Part shown: positions 1 to 8,186 of the stretch, in pieces | Position numbering within the stretch: position 1 is the first letter of the stretch | How the letters are laid out: each line of letters opens with the position of its first letter | NCBI RefSeq assembly: GCF_000829195.1 | Contig: NZ_AP013294.1 | Location: forward strand, 2,987,001 to 3,051,000 | Direction of reading: 5' to 3' | DNA length: 64,000 bases | From: Bacillus sp. OxB-1 | GTDB lineage: Bacteria; Bacillota; Bacilli; Bacillales_A; Planococcaceae | The notes under the pieces: generated by a model | What the model saw: the letters and a program-made list of their open reading frames with translations, nothing else | What the model was told of the DNA's origin: nothing | The model's database searches: none | Program-made: the position numbers and the translations under genes

Positions 1-522
1 ACCTTCGTCTTTGCATAATCGATGTAAGAAGGCCAAGTCTGTTTCAGATTCTTGCTCATATCGGTCTTTTTTGGGATTATCACTAGATTGCCAATGCAGC
101 TTCAGTTTGTTGACTTTTGCAATATCACCTGCAACCTGTTTCAGCGTTGCCTTTTCCCATGCTTTCGATTTATGCTCTCCTCGAATAGAGGTGGATTCCG
201 GAACGCTGAGCGCCTTGATCGTCATACGAGTTCCACCGCTTTGTCCACTTAACTCGTCCACTTCGAACTTGCCGAGTTTTGTTTTCAAGACGCTCTTATT
301 CCAATGTTTTCGAAGATGTTCCACATTCAGCAAGGAGCCTTTTGACGGAAACCAATCGTTCAACCATTTCACCATGGCGTCTTGCACAACAAGTTGCAGA
401 TCGTCAATCTCGCCACTCAGATTGTCGGTATAAGTCCAATCAACCAAATCATCGCCAAGTTCCTCTGTTAATTTGATGTTGTTATAGATGACACTTAGAT
501 CAGTCCGTCTCGCATTGGTCAT
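1..522 (-). CDS. Phage late control D-like baseplate hub protein (partial, cut by window edge)
   Basis: An open frame of 174 codons starts at the ATG at 520-522 on the minus strand and runs off the left edge without a stop. The product begins MTNARRTDLSVIYNNIKL and reads like the N-terminal half of the phage late control D family (P2 gpD), which forms the hub joining the tail tube to the baseplate. Its start overlaps the stop of the tail X gene as ATGA (519-522), so the two are translationally coupled. Position after the tape measure and X genes fits a P2-type tail. The C-terminal half is outside the window. Family call from sequence pattern and context, not from a search. Confidence 0.72.
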   Translation of the reverse strand, partial: MTNARRTDLSVIYNNIKLTEELGDDLVDWTYTDNLSGEIDDLQLVVQDAMVKWLNDWFPSKGSLLNVEHLRKHWNKSVLKTKLGKFEVDELSGQSGGTRMTIKALSVPESTSIRGEHKSKAWEKATLKQVAGDIAKVNKLKLHWQSSDNPKKDRYEQESETDLAFLHRLCKDEG

Positions 523-737
523 AATTCATCATCATCCCCTAACCAATCCGGCCGATCGGTATATATGGATGTATCGATATCTGGGACATTCAAAATGACA
601 GCGCCAGAAAAAATGACAATATCTTTATGCTCGGGGTTTGCTTCCAAAAGCAAAGGGAGCAAATACTCGCTCCCCCATAACCTATACGCAATCAAATCCC
701 ACGTATCACCCTGTATTGTTGTATATTTATCCATCAT
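519..737 (-). CDS. Phage tail protein X (LysM-like)
   Basis: This 72-residue protein starts MMDKYTTIQGDTWDLIAYRL. The 'T.QGDTWDLIA' opening and a 'LPLLLEANPEH' segment are typical of the gpX family of contractile phage tails, a LysM-like fold thought to sit at the tail tip. The protein is at the usual family length. It overlaps the end of the tape-measure gene by 11 bases and the start of the gpD-like gene by 4, so the three are one translational unit. The C-terminus is acidic (GDDDEL). Confidence 0.8.
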   Translation of the reverse strand: MMDKYTTIQGDTWDLIAYRLWGSEYLLPLLLEANPEHKDIVIFSGAVILNVPDIDTSIYTDRPDWLGDDDEL

Positions 738-3618
738 AACTCACCCTTGAAGCGCCGCCGCCCGGCAATTGAACATTGTTGATTCTGGATTCCAAGCCAT
801 TTAATGCAGCAATCACCCGCTGGCCGGCTGATTGGATACCTTGCAAAGAAGAAATCCACCCGCTTGCTTGTCCGATTTGCGAAGCCAGGACAGACATATT
901 GTCGGAGGCCAGAGTTGCGTTTGATTGCAAGTTAAACAGGGAGCCGTACAACATGCCGCTCACCTGGCTTGTGTAAGCCGTGATGTTCGACATGTTATCG
1001 GATGCAAGATCGACATTTGTTTGAAGTGGTTGGAACGATTGAAATATTTCGCTTGCTTGGCCAGTATGCTTATCCAAGGCCAGCATGTTGTTTGCAATTG
1101 AATCTGTACTGGTCGATAATGCCGTCAAGCTTGTATTGATGTTGGTAACGGTAGACGTCAATGCGCTTGTGGAAGCATTTAATTGTATTGGTTCTGTTGG
1201 TTGTGGCAAAGACGGAGCTGACGCTGGTGCTGCTACCGCAGTAGGCGTGCCGCCACCGCGGGCTGCGTCCACAGCCTTACCGCCGGCCCATTTCCCGCCT
1301 AAGTATCCAACGGCTCCACCAAGGAAGCTTCCAATTGCCGTACCGATCCCTGGAGCGATAGCTGTTCCGATTGCAGCCCCTGCTTTGGCGCCGCCTAGAC
1401 CACCACCCAAACCGCCAGCTGCCTCTCCGCCAGCTTTGGCTTTATCTTTAGATTTAAAAATATTGAACCCTTCTGCCAGCAGGCCCAAGGGCAATACTGC
1501 CTTGCTACCTACTTTTCCAACAGCTGATAATGCTTTTCCGCCCTTTTTTCCGACATTCGATAAAGCCTTTCCACCCTTCGCAAAAATATCTTTGCCCGTG
1601 CTAAAAACTTTGGACATGAGATTCGTTGATTTAGGACCGCTAGGTTTTGAAGTAGCCTTAGCTTTAGGACCGCTTGTTTTTTCAACCGGTTGTGTAACGG
1701 CTTTTGGCGCACCTTTAGGATTTCCCTTTGCTTTTTTTGTGCTATCAGGAGAGAGTGTAGAAGCTGTATTCTGAGCAGAAGATGCAATGGCCGTCTTTTT
1801 CACGCCCCGCTTTTCCATCGCCCACTTGCCCGCGCCCATAGCGCCTTTTACTACTTTTCCGCCGCCGAGCATCCATGCGGCCGCACCCAAACCGAGCGCT
1901 CCGGTAACATTCCCTTCCAATGCAGCGTTAAGAGATCCGCCGATGGCTCCGGTGAACGCAGCGATCCACGTCTTTGCTGCTATTTCACCAAGTTGGGCGA
2001 AAATCCTACCCATAGCCTCTCCGCCACTACCGCCTAGCCATTCCTCCATTTTCTGAGTAGCCGTTTCCAAGGAGTACACTATCTTATCGCCAAGATCCAT
2101 ATTTTTGAACTTTTCCGCTTTCTCGAATGTCTCTAATTCCTGGCCGTAAGCATCCCAATTTACAACATTTGTCGGGTCGGGCATTCCCTCTTTTAATTGA
2201 GCACCGTAAGAATCCCAGTTGACAATATGAGTAGTATCTATTTCGACTGGGGTTGCGACTGTAAACGGAGCTAAAATGTCATCAAGCGCTTTTGCTACAC
2301 CCTGTCCAGCCGCCTCAATTTCTCCCATGTTGTTTTCAATCATGGAAGTGATGCCTTGGAAAACATCTTTTCCTACATCAAGGATCGGTGTTGCAAAGGC
2401 GATTTGACCAGATTCAAAAGCTCCAAAAAGTTCTTCTTTCGCACCGGCGAAGTTATCTTTCATGATAGCCGCCGCACGGGCCGCCGATCCAGCCGAATTT
2501 TCCAGAGCATCCGTCATGTTGTCAATATGTTCAGGGCCAGCCTTCATTAGGGCCAAGAAACCACTTACTGCCTCGGTTCCGACAAGTTTCGCAATAGTTG
2601 CCACTTGATCGGCTTCCGACATGTGGGCAGTTGACTTTGCCAAATCATCAACAATAGCGGAAAGAGACTTTGCCCGGCCACTTGAATCTTTAATGGTGAA
2701 ACCAAGCTTTTTCATGATTTTTTCTTGCGCTTTTGCGGGGTTATTTAATGCCAATAAAGATGCCCGGAGAGCAGTACCTGCATTCCCGCCTTCAAGCCCG
2801 GCATCCGTCATAATCCCTGCGGCAGCTGCAACTTCTTCTAATGATATTCCCAGAGCCGCAGCGGGGGCACCTGCATACTTAAACGTCTGTGCGAGGTCGT
2901 CAATTCCTGCCGCAGATACGTTCGCGGACATGGCAAGCACGTCCGCTACACGAGATGCCTCGGTGGCTTCTAAACTCCACACGTTAATGGCAGTTGCAAC
3001 TGTGTCTGAGGTGAGTGCTAAATCTTCACCTGACGCTTCTGCAGCAGCTATAATTCCCGGCATTGCACCTATAATTTTGTTCGCATCGAATCCCTTGGCT
3101 GCTAGCTCATCCATGGCAATTGCCGTTTCACTGGCTGATAAACTTGAACTGGCTCCTAGCTCCAAAGCAGTCTCACGCATGGCCGCCGCTTCCGCTGCTG
3201 TGGCTTCCGTCTTCGCCTGGACCTTTGACATCTGGGATTCGAAATCCGCAGCTACATCAATAGACTTTATGGTCGCCGCTGTGACTGTCGTTGCAGCCGC
3301 GATTGCCCCGATGCCAGCAACAGCTTTCGTCTTGTCCCATCCCTTTTGAAATGACGATTTCAAGGAATTGATCCGTCTTTGATTACCTTCTAACAGTTTA
3401 AGTTCAGCATTGATCTTTGCTGTTTCGGCCCTGTATTGTGATTGATGGATTTTGCCTTGCGAAAACTCACGACCTAGCTTCGCTAGTTCTTTTTTGGCCG
3501 CTCTGGACTTGTGCTCCAAATCATCAATACTGCCAATTGCACTTTTAAACGCGCTTCCGAGAGATGATCCGACTTTACCGGCAATTTCTATGGTCATTTC
3601 CATAGCTTTTTTAGCCAT
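727..3618 (-). CDS. Phage tail tape measure protein
   Basis: About 963 residues. I chose the ATG at 3618 (MAKKAMEMTIEIAGKVG) because GAGGAGGG lies just upstream; an earlier in-frame start at 3639 has no such site. The N-terminus contains a coiled-coil stretch, then the conserved phage tape-measure core (about residues 110-420), rich in Ala and Thr with 'FESQMSKVQAKTEATAAEA' and several 'AAGI' blocks. The middle has hydrophobic Gly/Ala-rich segments (about 540-800) that could form membrane-penetrating helices. The protein sets tail length and is ejected with the DNA. It follows the frameshifted tail chaperone gene, as in most long-tailed phages, and its ATG lies inside the last codons of the frameshifted reading frame. 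Confidence 0.93.
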   Translation of the reverse strand: MAKKAMEMTIEIAGKVGSSLGSAFKSAIGSIDDLEHKSRAAKKELAKLGREFSQGKIHQSQYRAETAKINAELKLLEGNQRRINSLKSSFQKGWDKTKAVAGIGAIAAATTVTAATIKSIDVAADFESQMSKVQAKTEATAAEAAAMRETALELGASSSLSASETAIAMDELAAKGFDANKIIGAMPGIIAAAEASGEDLALTSDTVATAINVWSLEATEASRVADVLAMSANVSAAGIDDLAQTFKYAGAPAAALGISLEEVAAAAGIMTDAGLEGGNAGTALRASLLALNNPAKAQEKIMKKLGFTIKDSSGRAKSLSAIVDDLAKSTAHMSEADQVATIAKLVGTEAVSGFLALMKAGPEHIDNMTDALENSAGSAARAAAIMKDNFAGAKEELFGAFESGQIAFATPILDVGKDVFQGITSMIENNMGEIEAAGQGVAKALDDILAPFTVATPVEIDTTHIVNWDSYGAQLKEGMPDPTNVVNWDAYGQELETFEKAEKFKNMDLGDKIVYSLETATQKMEEWLGGSGGEAMGRIFAQLGEIAAKTWIAAFTGAIGGSLNAALEGNVTGALGLGAAAWMLGGGKVVKGAMGAGKWAMEKRGVKKTAIASSAQNTASTLSPDSTKKAKGNPKGAPKAVTQPVEKTSGPKAKATSKPSGPKSTNLMSKVFSTGKDIFAKGGKALSNVGKKGGKALSAVGKVGSKAVLPLGLLAEGFNIFKSKDKAKAGGEAAGGLGGGLGGAKAGAAIGTAIAPGIGTAIGSFLGGAVGYLGGKWAGGKAVDAARGGGTPTAVAAPASAPSLPQPTEPIQLNASTSALTSTVTNINTSLTALSTSTDSIANNMLALDKHTGQASEIFQSFQPLQTNVDLASDNMSNITAYTSQVSGMLYGSLFNLQSNATLASDNMSVLASQIGQASGWISSLQGIQSAGQRVIAALNGLESRINNVQLPGGGASRVSYDG

Positions 3619-4131
3619 CGTCTTCACCCTCCTCTTCAACAGCTGTCTCTATCCAACTTTGCAATTCAAACAATTTGAGAGATTGCCAGTAAGGAATAGG
3701 AGTATAAGTAACGGAGGAGAGCTTAAAAAATACTTTACGAAAAGCTTGAGCCCCCCCACCTCCTACCATCGGACGAAAAAATTTCGCACTTGAAACACCA
3801 TTTCCAAAAAGTCAGCCCCGTGAAGCCTTTTCAAATCATCAGGCAGTACACCAGTTGCACGTGAAGCTATTTTTAGCAAGGCATCCTGATTGTAAATGTG
3901 ATCAAATCCTCCCGGGTGACCATCCAAGCGCATTTCACTATCAATGCTTAAGATATCAGTACCCGTCATGTTGGAAAAATCCAGATTCAACATCTTGATT
4001 TCCTTACCATCCAATGAAAGAGGCTTTCTAATTGGCATATTGATTACAAGTGGATTATGCTCAGTTTCCACTTGGTTTTCCTTCGTTTCCAACTCTTCTG
4101 CAACATTGTCTTTAGTCATATTTTCTGTCAT
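3611..4131 (-). CDS. Tail assembly chaperone -1 frameshift extension product
   Basis: The tail chaperone frame (start 4131) contains the slippery run AAATTTTTTC at 3775-3784. This includes two overlapping canonical heptamers in the chaperone frame, A AAT TTT and T TTT TTC. Three codons later comes the zero-frame stop (3763-3765). After a -1 slip the reading frame stays open for a further ~55 codons and ends with TAA at 3611-3613, overlapping the ATG of the tape-measure gene. This is the same layout as P2 E+E' and lambda G-GT, where the long form recruits the tape-measure protein. The sequence arrangement is direct; actual frameshifting is inferred. Confidence 0.72.
3763..4131 (-). CDS. Tail assembly chaperone (short form, P2 gpE / lambda gpG-like)
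   Basis: 122-residue acidic protein with a Lys/Glu-rich N-terminus followed by 'MPIRKPLSLDGKEIKMLNLDF', a pattern typical of the P2 gpE / Mu gp41 group of tail assembly proteins. It sits between the tail tube and tape-measure genes, the fixed position of this chaperone in contractile-tailed phages. It most likely coats the tape-measure protein during tail assembly. The gene ends just after a slippery heptamer (see the extended product), and 16 bases separate it from the tube gene. Confidence 0.78.
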   Translation of the reverse strand: MTENMTKDNVAEELETKENQVETEHNPLVINMPIRKPLSLDGKEIKMLNLDFSNMTGTDILSIDSEMRLDGHPGGFDHIYNQDALLKIASRATGVLPDDLKRLHGADFLEMVFQVRNFFVRW

Positions 4132-4146
4132 TATGATTTCCTCCCT

Positions 4147-4665
4147 TTACATTCCTAAAGCAGTTCTTAAACCTGCAAGAACATCTACTCCGTCTACCAT
4201 GTAGATGTAATTCGTTCTGTCATATTCGATTAATACTTTTTTGTCACTTTCAATCTTCAGATAAAGTACTTCAATTTCAGTTGACCCTTCATATGGACTT
4301 CCCTTCGCAGCCTTGCCGAAATCGTGTTTCACTACATGCCCTTGCACCAATACTCGATTGGCAACGAATTTATGTTTGCCGGAATCGTACTTCTGGTCCG
4401 CTAATCGGCAATCCACTTTAACAGCTTCTTGTTTATAGAAATCTGTCATGGTCTTGTCAATGGTTGCTGTCCAGTTTATTGTCAGTTTCATAGATTGTAA
4501 GTGTCCGATATTCGGAGATTCATACTCACCCAGTACGCCAGCCGCACTTACAGTTTCTGTCATAGCGTCGAGGGATGGGAGTTGCAAATCTCCAATCCCT
4601 TTTCGCTCAGGGCTATCATTGACATATACACGGAAATCATTTAATTTCTCTGGAATAATGCTCAC
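4147..4665 (-). CDS. Phage major tail tube protein
   Basis: 172 residues, starting MSIIPEKLNDFRVYVND, with 'LPSLDAMTETVSAAGVLGEYE' and 'SMKLTINWTATIDK', characteristic of the P2 gpFII tail tube family. Length matches the family. It polymerises into the rigid inner tube inside the contractile sheath. A GGAGG site precedes the ATG. It follows the sheath gene by 14 bases and precedes the tail chaperone, the standard sheath-tube-chaperone-tape order. Confidence 0.9.
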   Translation of the reverse strand: MSIIPEKLNDFRVYVNDSPERKGIGDLQLPSLDAMTETVSAAGVLGEYESPNIGHLQSMKLTINWTATIDKTMTDFYKQEAVKVDCRLADQKYDSGKHKFVANRVLVQGHVVKHDFGKAAKGSPYEGSTEIEVLYLKIESDKKVLIEYDRTNYIYMVDGVDVLAGLRTALGM

Positions 4666-4679
4666 TGTTGGACCTCCTC

Positions 4680-6128
4680 TTATTCAACAAACAAATTATC
4701 GTAATAATTCGCGTCGAATTCTAAAATGTTTTCAATATCTTGCGCCGGTGTCGGCTCCGCTACGAAATACCGAAAACGCAATTTCCCACTGATTAAATCG
4801 GTTTTGGGATTATCCTCTTGACGGAACTCCACACGACCACCAAGCAGCACTTCCTGGGATTGCAAGCCGTTCAACCACATATTCATCGTATCGACAATCG
4901 AGTCGACCAACCGTGGACGAATCGGACCATCTACCTTGCTCCAGGTCGTCAGGATAATGGAGTTGGCCAACCAGTTATGCGTGATGCGGACTGGGATGAA
5001 AATATCCTTTACATCCGTGTTTGCAGGAAAAGCCCCTGTATTGTTCCCCCATGCCTTGAATCCGCCGATGAAATTGAGAGCTGTCACGATCCCTTGACTG
5101 TTCAGCAACTCCGCTTGGTCCGGCCCAAGATCCACTTCCTCATACTCTCCCTCTGCCTTTTCAATGAGCATTCGATTCATGGATAGGTTTTTGTTGGAGG
5201 GAGATTCATGTGGATAATCCCCATTGTCCGCAGCCGTCTCCACGATTCGGAATGCCAATTGGGTGGACAGATGGTACACATTGTCGCCCAATCCAATCAA
5301 CGGCCAGCTGACAATCTCATTCGTTCCCGTATAATTATTTTTGTTTTTCCACTCGTTCGCTTTTGTATAAATATCCGCTTCCTTCGTATCAATATCCGCT
5401 AAAGATGCAGCACGGAAATACGTGTTGATGACGGAGGCCTTTGCTTTCATCACAGCTGCGACCATAGGATTTTTAGAAAACTTCGGAGCTAGTACCAGCC
5501 CTGGGACCATACCCGTTTTCGGGAATACGGCATTTAACAATTCCAAACCTTTTAACTTTCCGGTATTCACATCAGAACCACCGATAATATCATTCTCCGT
5601 AACCGCTTTGGGCGTTAAGCGTTTAAATGCAACATGCAGCTTTGTTGCATTATTTAACGGCACAATGACCACCTGCCCATCATCGTCGAACGATGCCACA
5701 TAATCCTCCTCTCGCTTTAAAGGAGTCTCATCAGCCGCCGTCAACTTAACTTTCAACGTATCAAGCAGCACATTTTTCGCTTTGAGTGACGCTTTTTTAT
5801 TTACAACCTCGACCTCTTCTTCGCCTGACTCGCTATGTTTATCAGGATCAAGGACGTTCACAAATATGACGGGCGCCACATTAAATTGCCGAAACGCCGC
5901 GTCCATTGCCTCACATAATGTGTAATCCTTCCATTCATCCGAATATCCAAGAGCCGCTTGCGCTTCTCCGAATGAGTAAGCCACGACAATGTCATTTACA
6001 TGCTCAGTCGTTTTGGCCAAATGAATCGGTGCAGTACCGAATACAATTGGCAATGTCGCTGTAGCAACCACAGGCGTCAGCAATGACGTTGGCGCTTCAG
6101 TGACGCGTGAACCGTGTCTAAATGGCAT
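4680..6128 (-). CDS. Phage tail sheath protein
   Basis: 482 residues. It starts MPFRHGSRVTEAPTSLLTPV and contains 'PIVFGTAPIHLA' near the N-terminus and a C-terminal domain with 'DVKDIFIPVRITHN' and 'VDGPIRPRLVDSIVD', all hallmarks of the contractile tail sheath family (P2 gpFI-like). The protein forms the sheath that contracts to drive the tube through the cell envelope. Its presence makes this phage a myovirus. The start codon overlaps the stop of the preceding gene as TAATG (6126-6130). Confidence 0.95.
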   Translation of the reverse strand: MPFRHGSRVTEAPTSLLTPVVATATLPIVFGTAPIHLAKTTEHVNDIVVAYSFGEAQAALGYSDEWKDYTLCEAMDAAFRQFNVAPVIFVNVLDPDKHSESGEEEVEVVNKKASLKAKNVLLDTLKVKLTAADETPLKREEDYVASFDDDGQVVIVPLNNATKLHVAFKRLTPKAVTENDIIGGSDVNTGKLKGLELLNAVFPKTGMVPGLVLAPKFSKNPMVAAVMKAKASVINTYFRAASLADIDTKEADIYTKANEWKNKNNYTGTNEIVSWPLIGLGDNVYHLSTQLAFRIVETAADNGDYPHESPSNKNLSMNRMLIEKAEGEYEEVDLGPDQAELLNSQGIVTALNFIGGFKAWGNNTGAFPANTDVKDIFIPVRITHNWLANSIILTTWSKVDGPIRPRLVDSIVDTMNMWLNGLQSQEVLLGGRVEFRQEDNPKTDLISGKLRFRYFVAEPTPAQDIENILEFDANYYDNLFVE

Positions 6129-6439
6129 TACGAATTCACCCCTTCAAAGTAATTTTTTACTTTGTTAAAAAGCATCGATTCAACAGAACTACTGTCAGTT
6201 ACACGCTGTTCAAACCCCGAAAATTCACTCGTCGGGATAAATAGTTTTTTTAGCACCGGGCATTCTTCAAAATGTTCCTTCATATGAACCGGCAATCCAC
6301 CTGTAAAAGACGCATAACGAGTCAACTGCTTCGTTGTCGGTCCAACATAAATAAAGACATCCGCTTTTTCCTGCGCGGATGTCTTTTTGTTCACTTCTTT
6401 TGTTGTGGAAGCCTTTCCGCTTTCCTTTTTAGTACTCAT
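6128..6439 (-). CDS. Small phage tail-region protein, function unknown
   Basis: About 103 residues from the ATG at 6439 (MSTKKESGKASTTKEVNKK), which has GGAGTG upstream. The frame is open further upstream but without a ribosome site. The N-terminus is a charged, low-complexity Lys/Ser/Thr segment; the rest (from 'KADVFIYVGPT') is a compact domain. Such a protein commonly sits just upstream of the sheath gene in contractile Firmicutes prophages, but I do not know its role. It overlaps the previous gene by 11 bases and the sheath gene by 3. Confidence 0.65.
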   Translation of the reverse strand: MSTKKESGKASTTKEVNKKTSAQEKADVFIYVGPTTKQLTRYASFTGGLPVHMKEHFEECPVLKKLFIPTSEFSGFEQRVTDSSSVESMLFNKVKNYFEGVNS

Positions 6440-6914
6440 CTGGCCATGCACTCCTATTCCATTGAATTTGTGGCGTTTCGAATTCCACATCCATAATTCC
6501 ATGCCAAGTCGGTCGCATTTGCTCCTCAAAAAGAGCCGATTCGATATTTCCAGTTAAATTGGCTGAGCCGATGACTTGTGCCTCTTTTAGTGCAAACTTG
6601 ATTCGATTCATAATGGAAAGCGTATCCTTCCATCCATACTGCTCGTCACGATTATAAGTTCCGACCAATAACCTAAATCGCATCGTATTTTTTTTGTGAA
6701 TCTCATCCGACTCCCCTAAATACCGCACAATGACGAATGGATAATCCTCTTGTTGCGTATCTTTTTCACCCCGTCGGTTCTCCTTTGGGGGCAAATAGCC
6801 TTCGTGAACAGAAGGGGCCATCATGACGTTTCCGTCTTTTGTTTGATACCGCATTTCAGATAAAGCATTCTCAATAAAAGCAACTAGCGTCTTCAAAATA
6901 TCTAAGGAATACAT
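6429..6914 (-). CDS. Phage head-tail connector or tail terminator-like protein
   Basis: 161 residues with no motif I can name with certainty. 'YPFVIVRYLGESDE', 'RFRLLVGTYNRDEQYGWKDTL' and the Trp-rich C-terminus ('IMDVEFETPQIQWNR') resemble proteins found between the gpZ-like gene and the sheath in contractile prophages; tail completion or termination is the usual assignment there. Function is inferred from position only. Four bases separate it from the gpZ-like gene. Confidence 0.55.
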   Translation of the reverse strand: MYSLDILKTLVAFIENALSEMRYQTKDGNVMMAPSVHEGYLPPKENRRGEKDTQQEDYPFVIVRYLGESDEIHKKNTMRFRLLVGTYNRDEQYGWKDTLSIMNRIKFALKEAQVIGSANLTGNIESALFEEQMRPTWHGIMDVEFETPQIQWNRSAWPDEY

Positions 6915-6917
6915 AAG

Positions 6918-7463
6918 CTACCCCCAAAGCATTTTTCCTAAAGCCTTTTCCAGTTCATGGCTCAACTTTTCCGCAATGACTTTATCAACATCCTCCACCA
7001 CGTCTTCATTGCCGTACATTTGTGGGAGAGAGGGAGAATATAATCCTCTGATGGGCGTTCGACTTTTACCGACACGCTCAAAAACATTGATGTGTGCATT
7101 GTTCATTTGCGAAACAAAGGCACTATCAATACTTTTATGGCTATTGGACTTCATAACCCTCGCTTTAACTCTTGCAACATCCGGTATTTTAGGGATAGTG
7201 TCAAATTTAATGAGCGGAATTGGGGTTCCTGTCGATTTCAAGATGGCTCGCAAATAGGAGGGTGAAGCTCTAAGTATCTTCAAATCCTTTAGAGCACCCA
7301 AACGTTCAACCGAATACACTTTTCTAACAGAAGTAGCAGCACGCTGTTTTCCCCGTACTGCACTAGAGTTTATCGATCGGGCGAGCACCTGGTTTGCTTG
7401 TTCCGGGGTCCGACTCAATAATCTTTCGATTTGATTCGCTTTTTTGATGTCTATATGAATCAT
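6918..7463 (-). CDS. Minor tail protein Z-like (lambda gpZ family)
   Basis: 181 residues. The pattern 'RTPEQANQVLARSINSSAVRGKQRAATSVRKVY' at the start is the conserved opening of the prophage minor tail protein Z family. In lambda, gpZ is needed for positioning the DNA end in the tail. Its place between the head-tail joining proteins and the tail sheath supports the call. The ATG at 7463 is preceded by a weak Shine-Dalgarno sequence. Confidence 0.72.
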   Translation of the reverse strand: MIHIDIKKANQIERLLSRTPEQANQVLARSINSSAVRGKQRAATSVRKVYSVERLGALKDLKILRASPSYLRAILKSTGTPIPLIKFDTIPKIPDVARVKARVMKSNSHKSIDSAFVSQMNNAHINVFERVGKSRTPIRGLYSPSLPQMYGNEDVVEDVDKVIAEKLSHELEKALGKMLWG

Positions 7464-7474
7464 GGGAACTACAC

Positions 7475-7813
7475 CTAACTTTCATTGGCCGTTACGACTA
7501 TCTTGATAACGCCCGACTCGTCGGTTGCTTCTTCCACGTAATAATCTTCGCCGTCCAATGTTATCCTGCTATCGATTTTCGGAAGAAAGAAATCAGAAGT
7601 TTTAACGTAAATCGTTTTATAGCTCCTGAACACTTCCTGGCTCGCATGCAATTGCTCACGGGAGTAGCCGCTCAGTTTATCGTCTGCCTGTGTCGCAACG
7701 ACAACAAGTGCCAATTGTTCGCCTTCCAACTCGTGAGTAGTAGCCATTTCATCGAGATTAAAAAAAACATCTAAATCTTCATCCGCGAAGTCTTTAAACG
7801 TTCTACTCGTCAT
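7475..7813 (-). CDS. Phage head-tail joining protein candidate
   Basis: About 112 residues from the ATG at 7813 (MTSRTFKDFADEDLDVFFN), chosen because GGAGG lies 10 bases upstream; the longer frame to 7906 lacks a ribosome site and overlaps the upstream gene deeply. The N-terminus 'FFNLDEMATTHELEGE' and C-terminal beta-rich part 'LDGEDYYVEEATDESGVIKI' match the general layout of small head-tail joining proteins (lambda FII-like position). Function is inferred from location and shape. It overlaps the upstream gene by 11 bases. Confidence 0.6.
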   Translation of the reverse strand: MTSRTFKDFADEDLDVFFNLDEMATTHELEGEQLALVVVATQADDKLSGYSREQLHASQEVFRSYKTIYVKTSDFFLPKIDSRITLDGEDYYVEEATDESGVIKIVVTANES

Positions 7814-8177
7814 TGGACTCATCCTCCAGAAGATCATCCGCTTTCCCTTGATTGATGATTGCTTCAATGACTGATTTTTTAGTTGTAGTACCTGCCAGAT
7901 CAACACCGACCGCCTTCGCTTCGCGGGCTAGCTCTTCAGCATTGTATTCTTCGTCTAGTGCAGCACGCAGTTCTTCGAAAAGTTGGGGATCAATCGCTTT
8001 TTTGTCTTTGGCCGTATGCTGAATTTTTATTTCCTCATCTGGCGAGATGACATACTCCGCAGATTTAAGATTCACCAAGCGCCTGACATCTTCTTCTGAT
8101 AGCCCATCAATCAAAGCACCTTTTTTATAATCTATTTGATTATGGCGAATCGGTTCTAATGCTCTAATCATAATCAA
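7803..8177 (-). CDS. Conserved phage head-region protein, function unknown
   Basis: 124 residues with a good GGAGGTG site before the ATG. The N-terminal part ('MIRALEPIRHNQIDYKKGAL...LSEEDVRRLVNL') resembles the short domain often seen directly after major capsid genes. The C-terminus contains an HeH/SAP-like helical stretch ('NAEELAREAKAVGVDLAGTT'). Placed between major capsid and the joining protein, it may be a head completion protein. No enzymatic motif is visible. Confidence 0.55.
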   Translation of the reverse strand: MIMIRALEPIRHNQIDYKKGALIDGLSEEDVRRLVNLKSAEYVISPDEEIKIQHTAKDKKAIDPQLFEELRAALDEEYNAEELAREAKAVGVDLAGTTTKKSVIEAIINQGKADDLLEDESNDE

Positions 8178-8186
8178 TCACCTCCA

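Noticed and set aside
1085-1774. Long plus-strand frame, Ala/Pro-rich, opposite the tape-measure gene
   Set aside because: Mirror of the Ala/Gly-rich minus-strand gene; no ribosome site and low-complexity composition. The same applies to 2621-3349.
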